Below, one piece after another: positions 8,588-18,350 of a stretch of DNA of 64,000 bases. The stretch is from Streptomyces sindenensis (GTDB taxonomy: Bacteria; Actinomycetota; Actinomycetes; Streptomycetales; Streptomycetaceae). Below the pieces are notes generated by a model that did not search any database, was not told the origin of the DNA, and saw only the letters and a list, made by a program, of their open reading frames with translations. The stretch's first letter is position 1; each line of letters opens with the position of its first letter. The stretch spans positions 62,001-126,000 of the forward strand of contig NZ_BMSG01000004.1 in the NCBI RefSeq assembly GCF_014649035.1. The letters run 5' to 3'. Made by a program: the position numbers and the translations under genes.

Positions 8588-9805
8588 TCAGGGCCCGAGC
8601 AGTGCCGAGCCGTACCAGTCCGAGGCGTCGGCCACCCCCGGCAGCGCCAGGAAGTAGCCGCCGCCCGTCGTGGTGCTGAAGTCCGCGAACCGCTCGCCCT
8701 CCAGCCGCCTCTGCACCGTAGCGAACTGCCGGTCGACATCCCGCTGGTAGCAGCAGAAGACCAGCCCCACATCGAGCGTCCCGTCGGGAGCGAGGCCCCG
8801 GTCCACGTTGTAGCTGCGGCGCAGCAGGACCGAGTCCTCGCTCCCGGGCGTACGGGGGTTGGCACGGCGGATGTGGGAGTCCAGCGGTGTCACCCGGCCC
8901 TGCGGGTCCCGCCCGTAGTCCGGCGTGTCGCTCTCCTTCTTCCCGTCGAGCGGCGCACCGGTCGACTTGCGCCGGCCGAAGATCCGCTCCTGCTCGCCCA
9001 ACGGCACCCGGTCCCACGCCTCGGCCCTCAACCGGATCGTGCGCAGCACCTGGTAGCTCCCGCCCCGTGCCCAGCCCGGCCCCTCCGGCCCGACCCAGAC
9101 CAGCCGGTCCATCTCCCGCGCCGACGCGGTGTCCGGGTGCGCGGTCCCGTCCTTGAAGCCGGTGAAGGACCGGGGGCTGCCCTCGGGGCGCGGCGGGTTC
9201 ACGAACCCGTCGGCCCGCCACCGGGCCCGCAGCAGCCCCGCGGTCTCCCGCGCCAGATCCCGTACGACATGGAGGACGGCGTCCGGGTGCTGCGCGCAGA
9301 CCTGGACCAAGAGATCCCCGTGGCAGCCGCCTGGTTCGAGCCGGTCCCCGGGGAAGCGCGGCATCCGGGTGAGGCCGGGCGGCCGCGCACCCGCCAGCCC
9401 GAAACGCCCGTCGAACAGCGAGGCGCCCACCCCGACGGTGATCGTCAGCCGGTCCTCCGGCCCCCGCACCGCCGCCACGTCCGGATCCTTCGGGGTGACC
9501 CCGGCAGTGAGGACACGGGACCGCACGGTCAGCTTCCGGAAGAGCGCCGCCAGCTCCGCCCGGTCCCGTGCGAGCACGTCGAAGGCGACGAAACCGCCGA
9601 ACCGCTGCTGCGGGGTCAGGATCCCCGCCTGGTGCGCGCCGTGGAACGGCACCCGGCCCTCGTCCGGGGCTGCCGCGGGGGCGCCGGAAGCCGCGCCCGC
9701 CGACACCGTACCGATCAGTCCCGCGCCTCCCACGACACTCGCGGCACCCCGTACGAAGGTCCGCCGCCCGAGACGGGCGTCCCGGTGTTGGTCACTTTCC
9801 GTCAT
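8588..9805 (-). CDS. Tat-exported dye-decolorizing heme peroxidase (DyP/EfeB type)
   Basis: 405 residues starting MTESDQHRD; the frame runs far upstream but the twin-arginine signal RLGRRTFVRGAAS fixes this start, with GGGGAA eight bases before it. The DyP hallmark GFKDGT puts the catalytic Asp at 219, and the proximal heme ligand His at about 311 lies in DSHIRRANPR. DyP enzymes oxidise dyes and phenolics with hydrogen peroxide; the EfeB subgroup works in ferrous uptake. No efeO or efeU gene is adjacent, so a stand-alone extracellular peroxidase is favoured. The gene reads toward the thioesterase and away from the P450. Confidence 0.93.
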   Translation of the reverse strand: MTESDQHRDARLGRRTFVRGAASVVGGAGLIGTVSAGAASGAPAAAPDEGRVPFHGAHQAGILTPQQRFGGFVAFDVLARDRAELAALFRKLTVRSRVLTAGVTPKDPDVAAVRGPEDRLTITVGVGASLFDGRFGLAGARPPGLTRMPRFPGDRLEPGGCHGDLLVQVCAQHPDAVLHVVRDLARETAGLLRARWRADGFVNPPRPEGSPRSFTGFKDGTAHPDTASAREMDRLVWVGPEGPGWARGGSYQVLRTIRLRAEAWDRVPLGEQERIFGRRKSTGAPLDGKKESDTPDYGRDPQGRVTPLDSHIRRANPRTPGSEDSVLLRRSYNVDRGLAPDGTLDVGLVFCCYQRDVDRQFATVQRRLEGERFADFSTTTGGGYFLALPGVADASDWYGSALLGP

Positions 9806-10072
9806 GGCCGTTCCCCTTTTCGCGATGCGGACGGGCCGCTCTGTCTTTCTCACCTCTACCGCGCGGAGCACCAGCTCAGCGCCGCTTCCTCCGTGCGGGG
9901 CGGTTCGGCTGGGCCGGGAGGCCGAGCGCCGGGGCGTACGCCCCCTGATCGGCTGACTGCGAACAGTGAGTGACATGTTTCGCGGCGCGGCGGGGCACAC
10001 AGGGGAGGTCTGTTCCCGGACCTGGCACCGGGATGTCCTGAACACCCCGAACCGGCCATGGGGAGAACCTCG

Positions 10073-11293
10073 GTGGAGAACACCTCGGTGCAGAACAAGG
10101 AATCCGTACGGAACTGCCCGTTCGACTACGCGCAGCAGCTCGAGTTCGACCCCCAGCTCCGGCAATTGCTGACCGAGGAGCCGGTCTCCCGTATCCGGAT
10201 GGCGTACGGCGAGGGCGAAGCCTGGCTCGTCACCCGCTACGAGGACGTCCGCACGGTCACCACCGACCGTCGGTTCAGCCGCAGCGCCGTCCTCGGCCGC
10301 GACTTCCCCCGGATGACCCCGGAGCCGATCGTCCAGGCAGGGGCCATCAACCTCATGGATCCGCCCGCCAGCAGCCGGCTCCGCAGCCTGGTCGCCAAGA
10401 GCCTCACCCCGCGCCGCGTCGAGCAGATGCGCGGCGGGACCCAGCGCGTCGTCGACCGGCTGCTGGACGAGATGGCCGGGGAGGGCGCACCGGCCGACTT
10501 CGTCGCCCGGGTCTCCTCGCCGCTGCCGCTCATCACCATCTGCGAGGCGCTCGACATCCCCGAGGCCGACCGCCCCTGGCTCCGCGCCCACGCCATGACC
10601 ATGATGAACGTCGGGGCCGCCGGCAAGCAGGACGCCGTACGCGCCAAGGCGGAGCTGCGCGGGTACTTCCAGGAACTGACCGCCGACCGCCGCCGCTCCC
10701 CGGGCGAGGACCTCATCAGCACCCTGGCCACCGCCCGGGACGGCGCCGAACTGCTGGACGACGACGAACTGGCCGTCATGGCGATGGTCCTGCTCATCAC
10801 GGGCCAGGACACCACCACCTACCAGCTGGGCAACATCGCCTACACCCTGCTCACCCGCCCCGAACTCCTCCACTCCCTCCAGGCCGAACCGGCGCGGCTG
10901 CCGCGCACCCTGGAGGAGCTGCTGCGCCACATCCCCTTCCGCAAGGGCGTCGGCATCCCGCGCATCGCCCTGGAGGACGTGGAGCTCGGCGGCGTCCTCA
11001 TCAAGGCCGGCGACGTGGTCCACGTGTCCTATCTGACGGCCAACCGGGACGCCGCGAAGTTCGACCGCCCCGACGAGCTGGACCCCGACCGGCCGTCCAT
11101 CCCCCACATGACGTTCGGCTGGGGCGCCCACCACTGCCTGGGCGCGCCGCTGGCCACCATGGAGCTGGAAGTCGCCTTCTCCACCCTGCTGACCCGCTTT
11201 CCGGCCCTGCGTCTGGACGCAGCGCCCGAGGACATCGCGTGGAACACGACGTCCATCTGGCGCTACCCGCTCGCCCTGCCCGTCACCTGGTGA
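10073..11293 (+). CDS. Cytochrome P450, biflaviolin/HPQ-melanin type partner of RppA
   Basis: About 406 residues from GTG at 10073, chosen for the GGGGAG box before it; ATG at 10058 is the alternative. The heme-binding loop FGWGAHHCLGAP puts the cysteine ligand at residue 355. The I-helix reads LITGQDTTTYQ with the oxygen-activating D-T pair. It lies 54 bases upstream of an RppA gene. In Streptomyces such pairs (CYP158A2, P450mel) couple flaviolin or tetrahydroxynaphthalene oxidatively into dark pigments. Function is therefore inferred from the neighbour. The final residues ALPVTW end normally. Confidence 0.9.
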   Translation: MENTSVQNKESVRNCPFDYAQQLEFDPQLRQLLTEEPVSRIRMAYGEGEAWLVTRYEDVRTVTTDRRFSRSAVLGRDFPRMTPEPIVQAGAINLMDPPASSRLRSLVAKSLTPRRVEQMRGGTQRVVDRLLDEMAGEGAPADFVARVSSPLPLITICEALDIPEADRPWLRAHAMTMMNVGAAGKQDAVRAKAELRGYFQELTADRRRSPGEDLISTLATARDGAELLDDDELAVMAMVLLITGQDTTTYQLGNIAYTLLTRPELLHSLQAEPARLPRTLEELLRHIPFRKGVGIPRIALEDVELGGVLIKAGDVVHVSYLTANRDAAKFDRPDELDPDRPSIPHMTFGWGAHHCLGAPLATMELEVAFSTLLTRFPALRLDAAPEDIAWNTTSIWRYPLALPVTW

Positions 11294-11347
11294 CGAGAGC
11301 CTCCGCTCCCAGACAAGAGCCTCCGCTCCGAGATACGAGGAGAATCC

Positions 11348-12466
11348 ATGGCGACCCTGTGCAGACCCGCCATCGCTGTGCCCGAGCACGTCATCACCAT
11401 GCAGCAGACCCTGGACCTGGCCCGCGAGACCCACGCCGGGCACCCGCAGCGCGATCTCGTCCTGCGGCTCATCCAGAACACCGGCGTCCAGACCCGGCAC
11501 CTCGTGCAGCCCATCGAGGAGACCCTGAAGCACCCCGGATTCGAGCTCCGCAACCGGGTGTACGAGGCCGAGGCCAAGAGGCGGGTGCCCGAGGTCGTCC
11601 GGCAGGCCCTCGCCCACGCCGAGACCGACCCGTCCGAGATCGACCTGATCGTCTACGTCTCCTGCACCGGCTTCATGATGCCCTCGCTGACCGCGTGGCT
11701 CATCAACACCATGGGCTTCAGGGCCGAGACCCGCCAACTGCCCATCGCCCAGCTCGGCTGCGCGGCGGGCGGCGCGGCCATCAACCGCGCGCACGACTTC
11801 TGCGTGGCCTACCCCGAGGCCAACGTCCTCATCGTCTCCTGCGAGTTCTGCTCGCTGTGCTACCAGCCCACCGACATCGGCGTCGGTTCGCTGCTCTCCA
11901 ACGGGCTCTTCGGGGACGCCCTCTCCGCCGCCGTCGTCCGGGGGAAGGGCGGCACCGGGATGCGGCTGGAGCGCAACGGTTCGCACCTGGTGCCCGACAC
12001 CGAGGACTGGATCTCCTACGCGGTCCGCGACACCGGATTCCACTTCCTGCTGGACAAGCGGGTCCCCGGCACCATGGAGATGCTCGCCCCGGTCCTGAAG
12101 GACCTGGTCGACCTGCACGGCTGGTCCGTCCCGGACATGGACTTCTTCATCGTCCACGCGGGCGGGCCGCGCATCCTGGACGACCTCTGCCACTTCCTGA
12201 AGCTGCCGCCGGAGATGTTCCGCTACAGCCGGGCCACCCTCACCGAACGCGGCAACATCGCCAGCTCCGTCGTCTTCGACGCGCTGGCCAGGCTCTTCGA
12301 CGACGGCGGAGCAGCCGAGTCCGCGCAGGGCCTCATCGCCGGTTTCGGACCCGGCATCACCGCCGAGACGGCCGTGGGCACCTGGACCACGGACGACCTC
12401 CGCCCGTCCGTCGAGGCCGGCCTCGACGAGCTGGAGCTGACCGCCGGCGTTGCGCTGTCCGGCTGA
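11348..12466 (+). CDS. rppA: 1,3,6,8-Tetrahydroxynaphthalene synthase (type III PKS)
   Basis: 372 residues, full length. It condenses five malonyl-CoA units to 1,3,6,8-tetrahydroxynaphthalene, which oxidises to flaviolin. The catalytic triad fits the S. griseus RppA numbering: Cys138 in QLGCAAGG, His270 in VHAGGP and Asn303 in ERGNIAS. The N-terminus MATLCRPAIAVPEHVITMQQ also matches RppA as I remember it. GAGGAGAAT precedes the ATG. Together with the P450 just upstream it forms a two-gene pigment operon that yields hexahydroxyperylenequinone-type melanin or biflaviolin. Confidence 0.97.
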   Translation: MATLCRPAIAVPEHVITMQQTLDLARETHAGHPQRDLVLRLIQNTGVQTRHLVQPIEETLKHPGFELRNRVYEAEAKRRVPEVVRQALAHAETDPSEIDLIVYVSCTGFMMPSLTAWLINTMGFRAETRQLPIAQLGCAAGGAAINRAHDFCVAYPEANVLIVSCEFCSLCYQPTDIGVGSLLSNGLFGDALSAAVVRGKGGTGMRLERNGSHLVPDTEDWISYAVRDTGFHFLLDKRVPGTMEMLAPVLKDLVDLHGWSVPDMDFFIVHAGGPRILDDLCHFLKLPPEMFRYSRATLTERGNIASSVVFDALARLFDDGGAAESAQGLIAGFGPGITAETAVGTWTTDDLRPSVEAGLDELELTAGVALSG

Positions 12467-12515
12467 ACCGGCTAAGGCGACCGGCGGACGGGGACGAAGG
12501 AACGGGTGTTCGCGC

Positions 12516-12540
12516 TTCGCGGATGCACTGGCTCCGCGAA
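12516..12540 (+). terminator. Hairpin between rppA and the subtilisin gene
   Basis: Arms TTCGCGGA and TCCGCGAA pair perfectly over a 9-base loop, 50 bases after the rppA stop and 26 before the protease start. It may be a weak terminator or an mRNA-stability hairpin. Confidence 0.45.
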
Positions 12541-12565
12541 CGGATCCCCATCCCGAGGAGAATGC

Positions 12566-13756
12566 ATGCGCCTGCCCGCCCGATGGGCTACGGCCGCCCT
12601 GCCGCTGATCGCCCCGCTGATCGCCATCCCCGCCCCGGCCTCCGCCGACAGCGGGCCGGAAGGGGTCGCGGTGGAGCAGTCCGCCCGGGCCGTACCCGGG
12701 CAGTACATCGTCACCCTGGAGCCCGAACTCTCGCCGGACACCGTCCTGCGGGAGCTCGGGCTCAGCCCGATGTTCCGTTACGGGAACGTCCTGCACGGCT
12801 TCGCCGCCACGCTCACCGCCTCCGAACTCGAAGCGGTACGCACCGTGCCCGGCGTCCTCGCCGTCGAGGAGAACGCCGAAGTGGCGGTGGAGGCGCCCCG
12901 GGCGGGAAGCCTCTTCCGGGCCCCCGCGGCCGGCTGGGGCACCGACCGCATCGACCAGCGCACCCTGCCGTTGGACGACACCTTCACCACCACGGCCACC
13001 GGCGACGGCGTGAAGGTGTACGTCGTCGACACCGGGATCGACGCCGCGCACAGCGAGTTCGGCGGCCGGGTCGTCAACGGCTACGACGCCGTGGGGGACG
13101 GCCGCGGCGGCATGGACTGCAACGGGCACGGCACCCATGTCGCCGGCACCGCGGGCGGCGCGACCTCGGGCGTCGCCGAGGACGCCTCGCTGGTGAACGT
13201 CCGCGTCCTGAACTGCGAGGGCCGGGGCACCTGGGCCGGCATCCTCGCCGGGTTCGACTGGGTCGCCAAGGACGCCGAGCGCACCAAGACCCCCGGCGTG
13301 CTGAACGCCTCGCTGGGCGGGGCCCGCTCCAGCGCCGTCGACGCGGCGGTCGAGGCCGTCGCCGACGCGGGCGTGCTGCCCGTCGTGGCCGCCGGGAACG
13401 ACGACCGGGACGCCTGCGACGTCTCCCCGGCGGCCGCCGACGGCGTGGTCACGGTCGGCGCGAGCGACCGGCAGGACCGGGAGACCTCCTTCAGCAACTG
13501 GGGTTCCTGCCTCGCGCTGTACGCCCCCGGGGCCGACATCGTCTCCGCCCGGCTCGGCGGCGGCACCGTCTCGCTGAACGGCACCTCCATGGCCAGCCCG
13601 CACGTCGCGGGCGTCGCCGCGCTCTACAAGCAGGAGAACCCCTCGGCCTCGCCCGCCGCCGTCGCGCGGTGGCTCACCGACACGGCCACCCCCGACGTGC
13701 TCGTCGGCCTCGGCCAGGGCTCGCCCGACCGGCTGCTGTACACCGGCGGCCTCTGA
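12566..13756 (+). CDS. Secreted subtilisin-like serine protease (S8 with I9 propeptide)
   Basis: 396 residues from an ATG with GAGGAG six bases upstream. A signal peptide (MRLPARWATAALPLIAPLIA) ends near residue 30. An inhibitor_I9 propeptide follows (VPGQYIVTLEPELS to VLAVEENAEV, about 45-110), then a proteinase K/thermitase-like S8 domain. Catalytic residues are Asp155 (VVDTGID), His188 (NGHGTHVAGT) and Ser341 (NGTSMASPHVAG). The protein ends shortly after the catalytic domain, with no C-terminal P-domain. A terminator follows at 13766. Confidence 0.96.
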   Translation: MRLPARWATAALPLIAPLIAIPAPASADSGPEGVAVEQSARAVPGQYIVTLEPELSPDTVLRELGLSPMFRYGNVLHGFAATLTASELEAVRTVPGVLAVEENAEVAVEAPRAGSLFRAPAAGWGTDRIDQRTLPLDDTFTTTATGDGVKVYVVDTGIDAAHSEFGGRVVNGYDAVGDGRGGMDCNGHGTHVAGTAGGATSGVAEDASLVNVRVLNCEGRGTWAGILAGFDWVAKDAERTKTPGVLNASLGGARSSAVDAAVEAVADAGVLPVVAAGNDDRDACDVSPAAADGVVTVGASDRQDRETSFSNWGSCLALYAPGADIVSARLGGGTVSLNGTSMASPHVAGVAALYKQENPSASPAAVARWLTDTATPDVLVGLGQGSPDRLLYTGGL

Positions 13757-13765
13757 CGGCCCATC

Positions 13766-13810
13766 GGACGGTCTGTCCGGTTCCCTGCGGCGGGGCCGGA
13801 CAGGCCGTCC
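13766..13810 (+). terminator. Terminator after the subtilisin gene
   Basis: A 15-base stem (GGACGGTCTGTCCGG against CCGGACAGGCCGTCC, one G-U pair) closes a 15-base loop ten bases after the stop. Confidence 0.8.
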
Positions 13811-13971
13811 GCCTGTTGCCGGAACGGTGGACGGTCTCGCATTTCTCTGCAACTCTCTGACGGCACAGCGCAAAATGAGCCGCAGCAAACGCAGAAATGC
13901 ATGTCCCCTGGCTGCGGTGACAGAGCCGCGCCCTCGGCGCGCCCCGCGCCGAGGCCGAAGATCGGGGAGCT

Positions 13972-16900
13972 ATGAGAGCCCAACGCTGGAGCTGGCGGGC
14001 GCTGTCCGCCGTCGTCACGACCAGTCTTCTGATGATCGGCATACCGTCGCTCGCCGCCGCGGCGGCCGACGGACCCAACCTCGCCGTCGGCCGGGCCGCG
14101 GCCGCGAGCAGCGCCCACGCCGAGTACGGCGCGGCCAACATCACCGACGGCAACCGGTCGACGTACTGGGAGAGCGCCGGGGGCGGACTGCCCCAGTGGG
14201 TCCAGACCGACCTGGGCGCGGGGACCCGCGTCGACGAGGTGCGGCTGACCCTTCCGGCGGGCTGGGAGACCCGCACCCAGACGCTGTCCCTCCAGGGCAG
14301 CGCGGACGGCACCAGCTTCGCGACCCTGAAGAACTCCGCGACGTACACCTTCGCCCCGGGAGCCGCGAACGAGGTCACCATCGCGTTCCCGGCCACCCTG
14401 ACCCGCTTCGTCCGCGTCAACATCACCGCCAACACCGGCTGGCCGGCCGCCCAGCTCTCCGAACTGGAGGTCCGGGGCGCCAACGACTCCTCGGCCGACC
14501 TCGCCGCGGGCAAGACCCTCACCGCCAGCAGCAGCAACGGCTCACAGATCCCGGCCAACGCCAACGACGGCAACCGCGACAGCCACTGGGCGAGCCGGAA
14601 CGACCAGTTCCCCCAGTGGATCCAGGCGGACCTGGGCGCGTCCTTGGGCGTGGACCGGGTCGTGCTGCGACTCCCTGACGGCTGGGCGGCCCGCAGCCAG
14701 ACCCTGAAGCTTCAGAGCAGCGCCAACGGCACGGAATTCACCGACCTCACCGCGTCCAAGGCCCACCGTTTCGACGCGGCGGGCGGACAGTCGGCGACCA
14801 TCAGCTTCGACGCCACGACCGCGCGGTACGTCCGTGTCCTGTTCAGCGCCAACACCGGAGCAGAGGCCGCCCAGCTGGCCGAACTGGAGATCTACGGGCC
14901 CGCCACCGGCGACACCCGGGCTCCGACCGTGCCGACGAACCTCGCCCTCACCGAGCCCGCCACCGGCCAGATCCGGCTGACCTGGAAGGCGTCGACGGAC
15001 GACAAGGGTGTCACGGGCTACGACATCTACGCGAACGACGACCTGCTCACCAGCGTGGGAGGCGACGTCACCACGTACACCGACACCCGCCCGGCCGGGC
15101 AGAAGGTCAGCTACTTCGTCCGCGCCAAGGACGCGGCGGGCAACGTCTCCGCCGACAGCGACACTGTCACCCGGGAGGGCGACACCGGCGACACCCAGGC
15201 ACCCACGGCGCCCTCCGCCCTGGCGTTCACCGAACCCTCCAGCGGTTCGGTCAAGCTGACCTGGCAGGCGTCCACCGACGACAAGGGCGTCATCGGCTAC
15301 GACATCTACGCCGACAATGTGCTGCGCGGCAGCGTCGCGGGCGACGTCCTGACCTATACCGACACCCGCTCGGCGTCCACCACGGTCAGCTACTTCGTGC
15401 GCGCGAGGGACGCGGCTGGCAACGTCTCCGGTGACAGCAACACCGTCACCCGCAACGGGCAGAGCGGCTCCGCCTCCAACCTCGCCGTGAACAAGCCGAT
15501 CACGGCCTCCTCCGTGGTCCACACCTACGTCGCGGCGAACGCCAACGACAACAGCACCTCGACCTACTGGGAGGGCGCGGGCGGCAGTTACCCCAACACG
15601 CTCACCGTGCAGCTCGGCTCCAACGCCGACACGGAGAACGTCGTCGTCAAGCTCAACCCCGACAGCAGCTGGGGGCCCCGCACCCAGCGCATCGAGGTGC
15701 TCGGCCGGGAGCAGAGCTCCTCCTCCTTCAACTCTCTGGCTGCCGCGAAGGATTACGCCTTCAGTCCGGCGTCCGGCAACACGGTGGCCATCCCGGTCTC
15801 CGCCCGCGTCGCGGACGTCCGGCTGAAGTTCACCGCCAACAGCGGCTCCGGCGCCGGCCAGGTCGCCGAGTTCCAGGTCCTGGGCGCCCCGGCGGCCAAC
15901 CCCGACCTCCAGGTCACCGGCATCACCGCCGCGCCCGCCGCCCCGGTCGAGACGGACGAGATCACTCTGACCGCGACCGTCCGCAACGCCGGAGCGCTCG
16001 CCGCCCCGGCGAGCAAGGTCGAGCTGCGGCTCGGCTCCACCAAGGTGGCCACCGCCTCGGTCGGCGCCCTGGCGCCGGGCGCCTCCACCGAGGTCAGCGC
16101 CGCCATCGGGGCGCGGAACGCGGGCAGTTACGAACTGAGCGCGGCCGCCGACGCGGCGGACGAGATCATCGAGGAGAACGAGACCAACAACACCCGCACC
16201 AGCGCCTCCCCGCTGATCGTGAAACCGGTCTCCAGCTCCGATCTGGTGGCCGCCGCGGTCACCACCTCGCCGTCGGCCGCCTCCGCCGGCGACACGGTCA
16301 CCTTCTCAGCCGCCCTCAAGAACCAGGGCACGGTGGCCTCGGCGGGCGGAGCGCACGGCGTCACGCTGACCCTCGTGGACAGCAAGGGTGCCACGGTGAA
16401 GACCCTCACCGGCGCCCACAACGGGGCCATCGCGGCGGGCGCCACCACCGCACCGGTCTCCCTGGGCACCTGGACCGCCGCCAACGGCTCGTACACCGTA
16501 CGGACCGTGATCGCGGCCGACGCCAACGAACTCCCGGTCAAGCGCGAGAACAACACCGCCACCCAGGCGCTCTTTGTCGGACGCGGCGCCGGCATGCCGT
16601 ACGCCATGTACGAGGCGGAGGACGGCACGACCGGCGGCGGCGCCCAGGTCGTCGGCCCGAACCGGACCGTCGGCGACATCGCGGGCGAGGCCTCGGGACG
16701 CAAGGCGGTCACGCTCAACAGCACCGGCAATTACGTGGAGTTCACCACCCGGGCCTCGACCAACACCCTGGTCACCCGGTTCTCCGTGCCCGACGCCCCG
16801 GGCGGCGGCGGTATCGACTCCACGCTGAACGTCTACGTCGACGGCGCCTTCCTCAAGGCGATCGACCTCACCTCCCGGTACGCCTGGCTGTACGGGAACG

Positions 16901-18261
16901 AGACCGCTCCCGGCAACTCCCCGGGCGCCGGGGCGCCCCGTCACATCTACGACGAGGCGAACGTGATGCTGGGCAGGACCGTCCCGGCGGGATCGAAGAT
17001 CCGGCTCCAGAAGGACAGCGCCAACACCTCTACGTACGCGATCGACTTCATCAATCTGGAGCAGGTCGCCCCGGTCGCCAACCCGGACCCCGCCGCGTAC
17101 ACCGTGCCGGCCGGCTTCACCCACCAGGACGTCCAGAACGCCCTGGACAAGGTCCGCATGGACACCACCGGCACGCTGGTGGGCGTCTACCTCCCGCCGG
17201 GGGAGTACAGCACGGCGAGCAAGTTCCAGGTGTACGGCAGGGCCGTGAAGGTCGTGGGGGCCGGGCCCTGGTACACCCGCTTCAACGCCCCGGCCGCGCA
17301 GGACAACACCGACGTCGGCTTCCGGGCCGCGGCCGACGCGAAGGGGTCGTCGTTCGCGAACTTCGCGTACTTCGGCAACTACACGTCACGGATCGACGGA
17401 CCCGGCAAGGTCTTCGACTTCTCGAACGTGTCGGACATCGTGATCGACAACATCTGGAACGAGCACATGGTCTGCCTCTACTGGGGCGCCAACACCGACG
17501 ACATCACCATCAAGAACTCCCGGATCCGCAACATGTTCGCCGACGGCGTCAACATGACCAACGGGTCCACCGGCAACCTCGTGACCAACAACGAGGCGCG
17601 GGCCACCGGTGACGACAGCTTCGCGCTCTTCTCGGCGATCGACGCCGGGGGAGCGGACATGAAGAACAACGTCTACGAGAACCTGACCTCGATCCTCACC
17701 TGGCGCGCGGCGGGCATCGCCGTCTACGGCGGGTACGACAACACCTTCCGCAACATCCACATCGCCGACACCCTGGTGTACTCCGGGATCACGGTCAGCT
17801 CGCTGGACTTCGGCTACCCGATGAACGGGTTCGGGACCGGACCGACGACGATCGAGAACGTCTCGATCGTGCGCGCGGGCGGTCACTTCTGGGGGTCGCA
17901 GACCTTCCCCGGAATCTGGCTGTTCTCTGCGTCGAAGGTGTTCCAGGGCATCCGCATCAACCACGTGGACATCGTCGACCCCACCTACAGCGGGATCATG
18001 TTCCAGACGAACTACGTCGGCGGACAGCCCCAGTTCCCGATCAAGGACACCGTGCTGAGCGACATCTCCATCTCGGGGGCGCGCAAGAGCGGCGACGCGT
18101 TCGACGCCAAGTCGGGCTTCGGGCTGTGGGCCAACGAGCTGCCGGAGGCGGGGCAGGGGCCGGCCGTCGGTGAAGTCACCTTCAACGGGCTGAAGTTCAG
18201 CGACAACGCGCAGGACATCAAGAACACGACGCCCGACTTCACGATCACCGTCAATCCGTAG
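13972..18261 (+). CDS. Multidomain secreted alpha-1,3-glucanase/mycodextranase (GH87 type)
   Basis: 1429 residues with a signal peptide (MRAQRWSWRALSAVV). Domains in order: two discoidin/F5_8C-like modules (about 38-168 and 172-308), two FN3 (317-398, 408-500), a third discoidin (503-640), two CARDB-type domains (645-752, 755-868), a CBM6/35-like module (875-1033; YEAEDGTTGGGAQVVG) and a right-handed beta-helix. In the helix Asp1191 (NMFADGVNMT) and Asp1214-Asp1215 (ATGDDSFALF) keep the 23-then-1 spacing of the GH87 acidic triad as I recall it. GH87 enzymes cut alpha-1,3-glucan, as in fungal walls and bacterial mutan. The malR-like gene follows. Family call is by motif and architecture, not alignment. 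Confidence 0.75.
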   Translation: MRAQRWSWRALSAVVTTSLLMIGIPSLAAAAADGPNLAVGRAAAASSAHAEYGAANITDGNRSTYWESAGGGLPQWVQTDLGAGTRVDEVRLTLPAGWETRTQTLSLQGSADGTSFATLKNSATYTFAPGAANEVTIAFPATLTRFVRVNITANTGWPAAQLSELEVRGANDSSADLAAGKTLTASSSNGSQIPANANDGNRDSHWASRNDQFPQWIQADLGASLGVDRVVLRLPDGWAARSQTLKLQSSANGTEFTDLTASKAHRFDAAGGQSATISFDATTARYVRVLFSANTGAEAAQLAELEIYGPATGDTRAPTVPTNLALTEPATGQIRLTWKASTDDKGVTGYDIYANDDLLTSVGGDVTTYTDTRPAGQKVSYFVRAKDAAGNVSADSDTVTREGDTGDTQAPTAPSALAFTEPSSGSVKLTWQASTDDKGVIGYDIYADNVLRGSVAGDVLTYTDTRSASTTVSYFVRARDAAGNVSGDSNTVTRNGQSGSASNLAVNKPITASSVVHTYVAANANDNSTSTYWEGAGGSYPNTLTVQLGSNADTENVVVKLNPDSSWGPRTQRIEVLGREQSSSSFNSLAAAKDYAFSPASGNTVAIPVSARVADVRLKFTANSGSGAGQVAEFQVLGAPAANPDLQVTGITAAPAAPVETDEITLTATVRNAGALAAPASKVELRLGSTKVATASVGALAPGASTEVSAAIGARNAGSYELSAAADAADEIIEENETNNTRTSASPLIVKPVSSSDLVAAAVTTSPSAASAGDTVTFSAALKNQGTVASAGGAHGVTLTLVDSKGATVKTLTGAHNGAIAAGATTAPVSLGTWTAANGSYTVRTVIAADANELPVKRENNTATQALFVGRGAGMPYAMYEAEDGTTGGGAQVVGPNRTVGDIAGEASGRKAVTLNSTGNYVEFTTRASTNTLVTRFSVPDAPGGGGIDSTLNVYVDGAFLKAIDLTSRYAWLYGNETAPGNSPGAGAPRHIYDEANVMLGRTVPAGSKIRLQKDSANTSTYAIDFINLEQVAPVANPDPAAYTVPAGFTHQDVQNALDKVRMDTTGTLVGVYLPPGEYSTASKFQVYGRAVKVVGAGPWYTRFNAPAAQDNTDVGFRAAADAKGSSFANFAYFGNYTSRIDGPGKVFDFSNVSDIVIDNIWNEHMVCLYWGANTDDITIKNSRIRNMFADGVNMTNGSTGNLVTNNEARATGDDSFALFSAIDAGGADMKNNVYENLTSILTWRAAGIAVYGGYDNTFRNIHIADTLVYSGITVSSLDFGYPMNGFGTGPTTIENVSIVRAGGHFWGSQTFPGIWLFSASKVFQGIRINHVDIVDPTYSGIMFQTNYVGGQPQFPIKDTVLSDISISGARKSGDAFDAKSGFGLWANELPEAGQGPAVGEVTFNGLKFSDNAQDIKNTTPDFTITVNP

Positions 18262-18302
18262 GCCGGGAGAGGACGTCGAAGTGATCGCGAAGGGGTGAGC
18301 GC

Positions 18303-18339
18303 ACGGGGGTGCTTCCCGGCGGCCGGGAAGCACCCCCGT
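18303..18339 (+). terminator. Strong terminator between the GH87 gene and malR
   Basis: A perfect 17-base stem (ACGGGGGTGCTTCCCGG and its complement) with a 3-base CGG loop, 42 bases after the glucanase stop. Confidence 0.9.
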
Positions 18340-18350
18340 TGTGTGCGTTC

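Noticed and set aside
8588..9805. EfeUOB-type iron-uptake operon
   Set aside because: Only the peroxidase is present; no EfeU permease or EfeO gene next to it.
9806..13888. Very long open frame continuing upstream of the peroxidase gene on the minus strand
   Set aside because: It is antisense to clear P450, rppA and subtilisin genes and has the Gly/Arg/Val-rich composition of a high-GC shadow; the peroxidase starts at its Tat signal.
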